DNA from: Polyodon spathula
Taxonomy: Eukaryota; Chordata; Actinopteri; Acipenseriformes; Polyodontidae
Assembly (NCBI RefSeq): GCF_017654505.1
Contig: NC_054537.1
Location: forward strand, 70,286,145-70,350,144
Length of the DNA: 64,000 nucleotides
Reading direction: 5' to 3'
Below the pieces are notes generated by a model. The model saw only the letters and a program-made list of their open reading frames with translations, was not told the DNA's origin and searched no databases. Positions 1 to 10,309 of the stretch are shown piece by piece (position 1 is the stretch's first letter; every line of letters starts with the position of its first letter). The translations under genes and the position numbers were made by a program.

Positions 1-237
1 AAGTTTGTAATTGACTACCGCTCACTACAGACCCTTTACTTAAGTGTAAAAGTGCCAAAAAATGTCAGATGGAGAACATCAATAAGGAGAAAGCTGACAA
101 AAAGAAAAGGCCCCATCCCCTTGACAGCCATCTCCTCTTATGTACAGTCACACAACAATGTCCAGTGTGTTCAATGTAAAACTCCACAACCATTTGTGTC
201 TATGACTCACATGCACAAATCGAAATGTGCCTAGAAT
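1..237 (+). other. Unrecognised reading frame open at the left edge
   Basis: A frame runs from base 1 without a stop to a TAG at 235-237, about 78 codons. No convincing ATG starts it: the codon at 52 is GTG, so if real this is the 3' part of a frame or exon entering from the left. The C-terminal 25 residues hold a possible zinc-binding arrangement, C-X2-C-X10-H-X-H-X3-C, preceded by a basic stretch (RRKLTKRK). I do not recognise the family. It may be a host exon, a transposon fragment or a chance open frame. Downstream DNA is plain noncoding sequence. Confidence 0.2.
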
Positions 238-340
238 ACCACCTTATATATCCAAATGTTTTCCACTTATTAATAGAACGGTGGTGTATAAGTAAGTACA
301 TTAAGAATACATGAAACAGTTTTTAGGAATCCTTGATAAT

Positions 341-345
341 TTATA

Positions 346-392
<47 letters not shown>
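341..392. repeat. (TA)n microsatellite
   Basis: Nearly pure alternating T and A over about 50 bases, with one phase break near its left end. No gene is seen around it. Confidence 0.9.
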
Positions 393-393
<1 letters not shown>

Positions 394-739
394 TGGTCTA
401 TTACCGTTTGCACTTCCAATCTTTTCCTACATTTCAAAAATGTTTACAGTTTCTTTCCTGTTTTGAAATGTAGCTCATCTCATATTTGGATCTGATGCTG
501 CTGGAATTGCAGCAATGCAACAGTTATACAATATTATCACAATACTGCTTTTTGTAGAATTTGTATCCTATAATTTAATGGTATTTTAAATAAACAGAGG
601 GTAAGCAGCAGTCGTGTTAGCCAGTGCCCAGTGATATCAGTGTTATGGAAATACAGTAAAGAACAGTTCTTTCTGGTGCCGCTGGCTTTGTAATGTAACT
701 TTGGTTACACAATGTAGATATATATAAGAAAAGGCAGCA

Positions 740-976
740 TTGTATTCAGTCTTGTTTTGTTCAGTGCACTGCTGTAGTCTGGCATACAGTAGGCATGGAT
801 TACTCAGGGATCTATTCATGTTTATCCAGAAAACAGTGTCAATTACTAGCCTTTGGAATTCCTTTCCACTTTTGGTCAGGCAAGCAGAGTCTGTCCCTAT
901 TTTTAAATCTCTTTTCAAAACATATCTCTTTGAAATGACATTTTTTATAAATTGCATTAAGATTGTGAACTGATTT
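740..976 (+). pseudogene. C-terminal tail of a LINE ORF2 (L2/CR1-like remnant)
   Basis: A 77-codon frame contains LWNSFPLLVRQAESVPIFKS followed by LFKTYLFE. The pattern 'WNSLP..VR.A.S...FKS.LKTYLF' is the conserved C-terminal tail of many vertebrate non-LTR retrotransposon ORF2 proteins. Upstream reverse-transcriptase motifs are absent, so this is a 5'-truncated remnant, as expected from incomplete target-primed reverse transcription. A stop follows at about 971, then an AT-rich 3' part with a T tract near 1029-1041. The G/T array begins some 110 bases downstream. The clade assignment is by pattern memory only. Confidence 0.6.
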
Positions 977-1085
977 TAAATAGCTGGCCAAGAACCTAAA
1001 TCTTTCTTAATATTTTTGAATTATTGTGTTTTTTTTTTTTTCATTTTATCTTGCTCTGCTAAAATGTATTCAGTGATTTAAAAAC

Positions 1086-2966
1086 ATCTGATGTCGAAAG
1101 GAGTTGTGGTTGTTGTGGTTGTCGTTGTTGTGGTTGTTGTGGTTGTGGTTGTGGTTGTTGTTGGTGTTGTGGTTGTGGTTGTGGTGGTTGTTGTTGTTGT
1201 GGTGGTCGTTGTGGTTGTGGTTGTGGTGGTTGTTGTTGTGGTGGTGGTTGTGGTTGTGGTTGTTGTGGTTGTGGTTGTGGTGGTTGTTGTTGTGGTTGTG
1301 GTGGTTGTTGTTGTGGTGGTTGTTGTGGTCGTGGTTGTGGTGGTGGTGGTTGTGGTTGTGGTGGTGTTGTGGTGTGGTTGGTGGGTTGTGGTTGTGGTTG
1401 TGGTTGTTGTGGTCGTTGTGGTTGTGGTTGTGGTGGTTGTTGTGGTTGTTGTTGTTGTTGTGTGGTGGTGTTGTGGTGTGTGGTTGTGTTTGTGGTGGTT
1501 GTTGTGGTTGTTGGTTGTGTTGTTGTGGTGGTGTTGTTGTGGTTGTTGGTTGTGTTGTTGTGGTTGTTGTTGTGGTTGTGGTTGTTGTTGTTGTGGTGGT
1601 TGTTGTGGTTGTGGTTGTGGTTGTGGTTGTTGTTGTTGTTGTTGTGGTTGTGTTGTTGTGGTTGTGGTTGTTGTGGTTGTGGTTGTGGTTGTGGTTGTGG
1701 TTGTGGTTGTTGTTGTGTTGTTGTGGTTGTGGTGTTGTTGTTGTTGTTGTTGTGTTGTTGTTGTGGTTGTGTGTTGTTGTGGTTGTGGTCGTGGTGGTTT
1801 TGTTGTTGTGTTGTTGTTGTTGTTGTGGTTGTTGTGGTTGTTGTGGTTGTTGTGGTTGTTGTTGTTGTGGTTGTGACTCTGGTGTTGTTGTTGTTGTTGT
1901 TGTGGTTGTTGTGGTTGTTGTTGTGGTTGTTGTTGTGGTTGTGGTTGTTGTTGTTGTGGTTGTTGTGGTTGTTGTTGTGGTTGTTGTCGTTGTTGGTTGT
2001 TGGTGTTGTTGTTGTTGTGTGTGTGGTTTGTTGTGTAGGTGGTGGTTGGTGTGGGGGGTTGTTGTTGTGTTGTGGTGTTGTTGTTGTGGTGGTGTGGTGT
2101 TTTGGTGGTGTGGTCGTTGTGGTTTGTGGTGGGCATTGTTGTTGTGGTTGTTGTTGTTGTTGTGGTTGTTGTGGTTGTGGTTGTTGTTGTTGTTGTGGTT
2201 GTAGTTGTGGTGGTTGTGGTTGTGTAGTTGTGGTTGTTTTTGTTGTTGTGGTGGTTGTTGTTGTTGTGTTGTTATTGTTGTGGGTTGTGGTTGTGGTTGG
2301 TTGTTGTGGTTTGTTGGTTTGGGGTGGTTGTGGTTGTGGTGTTGGTTGGTTGTGGTTGTGGGTGACCGTTGTGGTTGTGGTTGTGGTTGTGGTTGTGTTG
2401 TTGTGTGGTTGTGGTTGTTGTTGTTGTTGTTGTGGGTTGGTTGTGGTTTGTTGTGTGGTTGTGGTGGTTTGTTGTGTTGTTGTGGTTGTTGTTGTTGTTG
2501 TTGTGGTTGTTGGTGGTTGTGGTTTGTGGGTGTTTGGTGTTGGTTGGGGTTGTTGTGGTTGTGTTGTGTGGGTGTTGTGGTTGGGTTGTGATTGTTGTTG
2601 GTTGTTGTTGTGTGTTTTGTGGTTGTAGTTGTGGTTGTTGTTGTTGTTTGTTGTTGTGGTGGTTGTTGTGGTTGTTGTTGGTTGTGGTTGTGGTTGTTGT
2701 TGTGTTGTGGTTGTGGTTGTTGTTGTTGTTGTGGGTTGTGGTTGTTGTTTGTTGTTGTTGTTGTTGTTGTTGTGTTGTGGTTGTTGTTGTAGTTGTGGTT
2801 GTTGTTGTTGTTGTGGTTGTTGTGTTGTTGTTGTTGTTGTTGTGGTTGTTGTGGTGGTTGTTGTGGTTGTTGTGGTTGTTGTGGTTGTTGTGGTTGTTGT
2901 TGTTGTTGTTGTTGTGTTGTGGTTGTTGTGTGTTGTTGTGGTTGTTGGTTGTTGTGGTTGTTGTGG

Positions 2967-3006
<40 letters not shown>

Positions 3007-4215
3007 GGTTGTGGTTGTGGTTGTGGTTGTTAGTTGTTGTTGTTGTTGTGGTTGTTGTTGTGGTTGTTGTTGGTGGTGTTGTTGTGGTTGTTGTTGTTGT
3101 TGTTGTGGTGGTTGTGGTTGTTGTTGTTGTTGTGCTTGTTGTTGTTGTGTTGTGTGGTGTTGTGTGGTTGTTGTGGTTGTGGTTGTTGTTGTTGTTGTGG
3201 TTGTTGTGGTTGTTGTGGTTGTGGTTGTTGTTGTAGTTGTGGTTGTTGTGGTTGTTGTGGTTGTTGTTGTAGTTGTGGTTGTTGTGGTCGTTGTGGTTGT
3301 GGTTGTAGTTGTAGTTGTGGTTTGTTGTTGTGGTTGTTGTGGTTGTTGTGGGTCGTTGTGGTTGTTGTTGTTGTTGTGGTTGTTGTGGTTGTGGTGGTCA
3401 TTGTTGTTGTGGTTGTAGTTGTGGTTGTTGTTGTTGTGTGTTGTTGTGGTTGTGGTTGTTGTGTGTTGTTGTGGTGTTGTTGTTTGTTGTTGTGTTAGTG
3501 GTTGTTGTTGTTGTTGTTGTGTAGTTGTGGTTGTTGTTGTGTTGTTGTTGTGGTTGTGGTTGTTGTTGTGGTTGTGGTTGTTGTTGTTGTTGTTGTGGTG
3601 GTTGTGGTTGTGTTGTGGTTGTTGTTGTGGTTGTTGTGGTTGTTGTGTTGTTGTGGTTGTTGTTGTTGTTGTTGTGGTTGTGGTGGTTGTGGTCGTTGTG
3701 GTTGTGGTTGTGGTTGTTGTTGTGGTTGTGGTTGTGGTGGTGGTTGTGGTTGTGGTGGTGGTGGTGGTTGTGGTTGTTGTTGTGGTTGTTGTGGTGGTGG
3801 TGGGTGGTTGTGGTTGTTGTTGTGGTGGTTGTTGTGGTTGTTGTTGTGGTTGTGGTTGTTGTTGTGGTTGTTGTTGTTGTTGTGGTTGTTGTTTGGTTGT
3901 GGTTGTTGTTGTTGTTGTGGTTGTTGTTGTGGTTGTGGTTGTGGTTGTGGTTGTTGTGGTTGTCGTTGTGGTTGTGGTGGTTGTTGTTGTTGTGGTTGTG
4001 GTTGTTGTTGTTGTTGTGGTTGTTGTGGTGGTTGTTGTGGTTGTTGTGGTTGTTGTGGTTGTTGTTGTTGTGGTTGTGGTTGTGGTTGTTGTTGTTGTTG
4101 TGGTTGTGGTGGTTGTTGTGGTTGTTGTTGTTGTGGTTGTTGTGGTGGTTGTTGTGGTTGTTGTTGTTGTGTGTTGTTGTTGTTGTTGTTGTGGTTGTGG
4201 TTGTGGTTGTGGTTG

Positions 4216-4248
<33 letters not shown>

Positions 4249-4883
4249 GGTTGTTGTTGTTGTGTGTTGTGGTTGTGGTTGTGGTGTGTTGTGGTTGTCG
4301 TTGTTGTTGTTGTTGTGGTTGTTGTTGTTGTTGTTGTTGTTGTGTTGTGGTTGTTGTGGTCGTTGTGGTTGTTGTTGTGGTTGTTGTGGTTGTGGTTGTT
4401 GTGGTTGTTGTGTTGTTGTGGTTGTTGTGGTTGTTGTTGTTGTGGTTGTGGTTGTTGTGGTTGTTGTTGTGGTTGTTGTTGTTGTTGTGGTTGTTTTGTT
4501 GTTGTTGTTGTTGTGGTTGTTGTGGTGGTGGTTCCCACACCACCCCACAACACCAACACACACCAACCCAGTTGTTGTGGTTGTGGTTGTGTGGTTGTGG
4601 TTTGTGGTGGTTGTGTGTTTTGTGGTGGTTGGTGGTTGGTGGTTGTGGTTGTGGTTGTTGTTGTTGTGGTTGTTGTTGTTTTTGTGGTTGTTGTGGTTGT
4701 TGTTGTTGTTGTGGTTGTTGTGGTTGTTGTGGTGGTTGTTGTTGTTGTTGTTGTTGTGGTTGTTGTTGTTGTTGTGATTGTGGTTGTGGTTGTAGTTGTG
4801 GTTGTTGTTGTTGTTGGTGGTTGTTGTTGTGGTTGTTGTGGTTGTTGTTGTGGTTGTGGTTGTTGTTGTTGTGGTTGTTGTGG

Positions 4884-4917
<34 letters not shown>

Positions 4918-5113
4918 GGTTGTGGTGGTCGTTGTGGTTGTGGTTGTTGTGGTGGTCATTGTGGTTGTTGTTGTAGTTGTGGTTGTTGTTGTTGTGGTGA
5001 TTGTTGTGGTCGTTGTGGTTGTGGTTGTGGTTGGTTGTGGTGTTGTTGTGCTTGTGGTTGCGGTGGTTGTTGTTGTTGTTGTGCTTGTGGTTGTTGTGGT
5101 GGTTGTGGTTGTT
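1086..5113. repeat. 4-kb strand-asymmetric G/T tandem tract (TTGTGG/TTG motif)
   Basis: Over about 4 kb the plus strand is almost only G and T, made of irregular mixtures of TTG, TTGTGG and TGG units; the minus strand is correspondingly C and A. Rare exceptions are isolated C (as GTCGTTG), isolated A (as GTAGTTG), a short unrelated patch near 1874-1882 and the C/A block at 4534-4570. Because stop codons are nearly impossible in such sequence, long apparent frames of poly-Val, Cys, Leu and Trp (plus strand) or Thr, Asn, Gln, His and Pro (minus strand) appear in all phases. They are artefacts. The unit is not the vertebrate telomere repeat. Edges are sharp: an AT-rich LINE 3' end on the left, ordinary sequence from about 5115 on the right. 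Confidence 0.95.
4534..4570. repeat. Strand-switched C/A block inside the G/T array
   Basis: Thirty-seven consecutive plus-strand bases are only C and A (CCCACACCACCCCACAACAC and on), while both flanks are only G and T. Composition and spacing match the reverse complement of array units, so this looks like a short inverted piece of the array. Confidence 0.85.
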
Positions 5114-5721
5114 TTGAGGTAGTTTTTAAACTGCTGTTTTTTTGGTTTGCCGGTTCACCAGAACCAAAAGTCTGAAACACTTTGCAAGACTCAAACATTC
5201 GATGTTCGCATACAGCATCAAACTTTGTAGCTCTAAAAATTATATTTTAAGAGGGACAGATTATAATCAAGCTTGATTATAGAGGTAGAAAATTGTAGTT
5301 GCTGCATGTTTTGTCAAAGTGTTGCAATTTGTCTTGATTATCACATTATCTTAAAAACACACACACACACATATATATGTTATGAAGTAAAATGTAATTG
5401 AACAAACACATTGCAATGCCTTCCTTGGCTACCTCATCATATTCTTCTAAACATTTAACAATGTTCTAAGTTCTTAGTGCTAAGCATTGCAGTCAGTGCC
5501 ATTTTTTAACATTAAAAAGCACTTCATTCAACTGACAGAGCACTCTATGTATCATTGATTTTTCTTCCGTATCTTGATTTGATTCATTTTCACTCCTTAA
5601 CTTAGTTCCATCCCTGCTGTGTGTAGCTTACTTACAACTGTTAGTTTCAAACTACTTTTGTATGCAAATGTATTTATCATGTTAAAGTAATATTATAGTT
5701 TCAAAACAAGAATTCTTTTAC

Positions 5722-5726
<5 letters not shown>

Positions 5727-5789
<63 letters not shown>
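5727..5789. repeat. (AT)n microsatellite
   Basis: Alternating A and T for about 60 bases. Confidence 0.9.
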
Positions 5790-6404
5790 GAAAGCAAACA
5801 AGTATTACATTAAATAACAATGGCAATAAATACATTTTGTTTTGGTTTCTTTTATAAGGGGCTTTATTAATGAAGGGAAGCATGGAAACAAATCATTGCA
5901 GAGTTCGTTAATTAAACACAAACTGAAATATTTTCTTACCAGTAATTAATTACGTAGTTCATAGACAACTGAAATACGTCGAAAAGTACTTACTTGCGTA
6001 GCCCACTGTATGTTCTGTACTTTTTTCCTTTACACAACTAAAATATACATAGACTCAAACAAAAGTTTTCTGCGATATTCTTACATTAACATGCTTTTGA
6101 GAAATTCATTTGTTAAGTGTGTTCAACTAATTTGAAGAAATGAATGTGTTTCAATATTAACTAAATCAAATTATTAATCAAATTGATTAATCTTGCTACA
6201 TAATTGATTTATTAAAATGTTTAGATATACTGTTACTTGATTCATTAACTAACAGGTCAGTTTTGTCTTTGTGGAAATTTGTTTTCCTTTTCTTTTTGGC
6301 CTGTGCCATAGTTTCATCAAGGTCAAAGTCTGCAGAAGCCTCAGCTCGATCCTATTGTATTTGCCAACTATTTTTTCTGTTCACTATTCCACTCATTTAT
6401 CTTT

Positions 6405-6578
6405 GCCAGAAGGAAGTTCTAAATCTTGACTTTCGGAATTGCACATCTCTTGAGAATCAGATCTATAATGAGCAGAAATTTATGCTGTTCATAAACTTGC
6501 ACTGATATTACGGTAGTTGTTCACGAAAAAGAGCTGTTTAGTATATCAAACTATTATTTCAACGCTGTTTGTTTTGTA
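6405..6578 (+). repeat. Interspersed repeat, copy 1 (second copy at 63137)
   Basis: About 170 bases starting CCAGAAGGAAGTTCTAAATC match 63137-63310 in the same orientation at roughly 90 percent or better by eye. The similarity begins sharply at the AGAAGG and ends after TGTTTTGTAC. Both copies give open frames sharing the peptide QKEVLNLDF and NEQKFML before a stop. This could be the coding tail of an unrecognised transposable element or simply an open noncoding repeat. Upstream sequence differs between the copies. Confidence 0.75.
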
Positions 6579-8716
6579 CCCTCTAGAAGCCTTTAGTGGC
6601 TACTACACCTGACACTCACCACCCTGAACTGAAAGGTAATACACAGCAATGTTTTCACCTATATTTAAAAAATACATTAATAATTCATAATTTATGTATT
6701 TTCCTCAATTTATTGTTCTTAAATTGACCTAATAAAGCTTAAGGACAAAAAAGTGAGTGTGTGAGTTAAGTCAATACCTGATGTGAATGCAAGTATACAA
6801 TACAAAAAACAACTTAGTTTTTTTACTTCAGAGCAAATGAATGAAAGGAAGTATATTACTGTAAGAACAAAAGAAAATACAAGCTTCTTGTTCATCATAT
6901 GCTCACAGCAGTTGAGTCGTGACTGTCTCTCTCTGTTATTCGAACCGAGATTCACTCAGCAACAGCATCTGACATATTAATAGTATAATATAACAGTTAA
7001 CAGTTTCAAATGTGAAAAATGTCACTTCTTTCCTTGAGCCACCTAAATCACAATGTATTCCTTAACTACTGACACACATTCATTGCACAATAAACACATT
7101 GGCTGTGCCTTGAGTTTCACCATCAAGTATTCTCTTCTTGCTAACTAGAGTAGAGAGAGACATGTTTATATCACTTTCAAAATAAGACAGAAAAAAACCC
7201 ACAGACTAGGCAAAGCGGAACTCAATGGAACCGACTGTGTGAGTCACGCTGAATGGCTTAGTGACTGGAAAAGGGTGGTGTGATGCACGTTGTGCTTTAC
7301 CGGATACAAAAATAAGACACACTTGTTAATCACAAATTGATTTATGATGTTCCTGTTTGCGTTTTTTCTTTTCTATATTTATTTAGTTAATTGTTATAAT
7401 TTTTGCAGACTGTTGGCAGGCTACTTGGTTGTCCCTTGCAGGCCTGCAAGCCGCTAGTTGAAGACTCCTGAAGTATAACAAAGGATTTTGCAGGGGATTA
7501 TTCCAATGAATAGTTTCTGTTTACGTGTAAAAAGAATTACTCTCTCAATCCAATTTGGGACTTACTTTCTAAAGTATTTCTTTCATTTTACTTTTATTTT
7601 ACACCCCTCCCCACCTCTCTTATAAAACCTGTTTTCCCCTGTTAATGTAAACAGGCTGTCTTGGTGGTCACATTAATAATGACATACATTAAACATTTTA
7701 ATTCCAGGGGTGACTTGATACAAAATATTTAATATAAACTGCATACAAATGCAAACATTGATTTAAAAACCTGTGATAATAATTTAAAAACAGAAGTATG
7801 TTTCACTATATGGAAATCCAATACCCTAACCTGAAGTAACACATTGCTTAGCAATACAGTGCTGTTGGAAAGGCATTCATTCAAAAAAGAGGTTTCAAAA
7901 ACTATCTAACCATCAAGGAGCAAAATTGGCACCACAAAACATAGTGAGCATGGAGGAGACTAATTTACTAAACATACCCTGCAGTCACATAATTACATGT
8001 CACTTTACCAGCTTAATTAACTAATTTAATTACTACTTCTCAAGAGCATCAATTATTGATATTGCAGAGCGTTCAGGCAGCATGCTCAACATGTGGTGCA
8101 TTTTGAGAACTCAAACCCCACATTAGTTTTTTCAAGCTTTTTGTTATTTCATACCATAACTAGGGAAAGAGAAAGTTTATGTAGTCATTGGGTGGTACTT
8201 TGTGGTGCAGGTGCAAGAAATGTATGCATACATACTTACTCATTTATTGAAGAATGGAAGTCATACCTTTGCCAATAATTAAATAACTGTAGTCTCTGGA
8301 ATGGATTACGTAATGATGATTCTGTCATTTAGGTTCCATCTTTTAATTTATGGGTTTAAACTACCATTCTGCTTACTCAAATATGTCATATTGTTATACT
8401 GCTATGCTCTAGTATAGCAAAATTTGAAGGAAATTACAACCTGCAATCCCCTTTTGCTGCAGGTATTATTTTTAGCGTTCATATTTGGTCCTGGAAGTGT
8501 GTAGTGGCAAGCATGTTCCAACAGCTAAACTTACATAGAAGATTAAACTATGAAAGAATATAGTAAACAGAGAGTCACACATTTTTTCGTCTAAAATTGA
8601 GCATGATTGAAAGGCTCCACAGTCTTAAGCATATAGCATATGGTGTCAGTGTCCTTGAAAAAATATTACACTGTGAAATCTAAAATATATATTTTTCTTT
8701 TGTTGATACCGTAGAT

Positions 8717-8856
8717 CAGTGGTACTCAACTCTGGCCCTCAAGATGAAGAATGTAATTAATTGAAGCTGCTAAGAGGCAATTGACACATTTAGGACCTTC
8801 TTGGCTTACAGACCAGGACTGGAATGGATCTTGAGGGCCAAAGTTGAGTACCACTG
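8717..8856. mobile_element. hAT-type MITE, 140 bp
   Basis: The ends form 29-bp terminal inverted repeats (8717-8745 and 8828-8856) beginning CAGTGGTACTCAACTCTGGC and differing at one base. They are flanked by 8-bp direct repeats, CCGTAGAT at 8709-8716 and CCATAGAT at 8857-8864, with one mismatch. A CAGTGGT(T/A)CTCAA terminus with an 8-bp target duplication is the signature of hAT transposons. The interior is too short to encode anything, so this is a non-autonomous miniature element. Confidence 0.9.
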
Positions 8857-8864
8857 CCATAGAT

Positions 8865-9900
8865 CATTACCTGAACAGAAACTGAAATACTTTAATGTGC
8901 AATACTGGTAGTGTAGGCAGGGGTTTAATACTGGACATGATGTCACAAACAAGCTTTTCTTCTTTTACTAAAGGGTTATATGCTTTGTAAATCAAGTATT
9001 TCTAGCTTAAAGAGATCCACATCCTTCTTGGGCTATAGATGGGTTATACTTAAATGTACTATATCACATTGCTGACCTGATTGTTAGTGAAACACACTAT
9101 ACCAAGTACCACATTGATAGTGTATTATATGTGGTCAACATCTTATTATACCTATGGCTAAAAATGTGCACCTTTTAAGTAATAATGTATCCTTACATGT
9201 ATTTTAACAACGTATTGAGGATAGGGTGGTGGATTGTGTGACGAGACCAGAGGTATTACATGCACAAGTATAACGTATGTCTCAATTGAAGAGGAATGTC
9301 ACTACATTGCTGATGTGTTTGTAACTTTGAGGTTCTTTCTAATACTATTTCAATTATTAGCCATATTAATTAGCAACCATGGCTTTATTTGTTGCTATCT
9401 TTTCTGTTGCAGATGTGGTAAGGCCATGCTTACCTGTGACTACACAACCTGGAACAATTGACCATATTTACATGTGCCGATATCAGCCAAGTTACACAAA
9501 AGCAGTGCACACAAAGAGGCTTCCTCTCAAATGAGGGTTTTTCTATCCACTTAGTAATTAGGTTAGCCAAACTCAGTACAGTGGTACAATATATAGTTAT
9601 AACTTGGAAATTTTTTGCATTCTGATAAGCTTCTAACATTCCAAAGCCATATTATATGGTTAAGACAGTCAAACCTTTAGACCTTATTTCATTCCATGAA
9701 TTAATATCAAAGTGCGGCTGAGTCAATAGCTTTTTAAAGTCAAATTCACCACCACTACGTAGATATTAATCTTTTTTCATAATTATTACTTAGTCTTACA
9801 TGTAAAAAAGTAAACGGAACTGTGCAAATTCAAAATGTCAATCCATTTTGCAATGCATGTTTTTTTTTTAATATAACCTACAATATTCTATTTTTTATAT
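8865..9900. other. Noncoding stretch
   Basis: AT-rich sequence with no recognisable gene or repeat boundary. A 75-codon open frame near 9234-9461 has no family resemblance that I can see. Confidence 0.6.
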
Positions 9901-9904
9901 ATAC

Positions 9905-10125
9905 AAGCCTGTTGTTATCTCTACTGGACCTAGCAGCCATTAATTCATTTGTTTTGTACAAGAAATGCATCAGGGAAAATATCAGTGGAGAGATTTCATC
10001 TTGAAGCTAGCCACAGTGCTTCAGCAGAAACATTTCGATCAGAAAATTGCAAAGCTGCAGGCTGCAGCAGCTCAACCTGGATTCTATGCTGCAAGTGACA
10101 CACACACACAAGAGAAATCATATGT
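9905..10125 (+). pseudogene. piggyBac transposase fragment
   Basis: One frame reads LLDLAAINSFVLYKK; the next continues as DFILKLATVLQQKHFDQKI. Together they match the piggyBac transposase region 'LD.A.INAFVLYKECTGK.I.RRDFIL.L...L', just before the cysteine-rich C-terminal domain. At least one frameshift separates the pieces, and neither the catalytic core nor the cysteine domain is seen. A related fragment occurs at 47448-47760 with the shared string QKHFDQ, so both come from one family. This copy is dead. Confidence 0.6.
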
Positions 10126-10309
10126 TACTTTCATTTTAGATTAAAAACTACTTTTGTTTTAAGTTTTGTATATATAGAAACCTGTTTACACAGGTTTTAA
10201 TTTTTTATATAGTTTTTCATTTTGTTGAAGTAGTGCTTTATAGGTGTTAAGCTAGAAAACAAACCCTTTTATATTTAATTGTTCATTTAAATATGGCGTT
10301 TCGGCTGTG

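Larger units (their letters stand above)
5115..8708. other. Noncoding stretch
   Basis: No credible gene. It contains (CA)n/(TA)n near 5357-5380, a long (AT)n at 5727-5789, and the first copy of a shared repeat near 6405-6578. Short open frames here have no recognisable content. Confidence 0.7.

Noticed and set aside
2272..4959. An 895-codon minus-strand frame of Thr, Asn, Gln, His and Pro, and similar 350-550 codon frames on both strands
   Set aside because: They lie wholly in the G/T array, where stop codons can hardly occur. Several frames on both strands are equally open, and composition follows the repeat. No start or splice context or conserved domain is present.
1086..5113. Telomeric or subtelomeric repeat
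   Set aside because: The vertebrate telomere unit TTAGGG is absent, and the tract is flanked on both sides by ordinary interspersed DNA.
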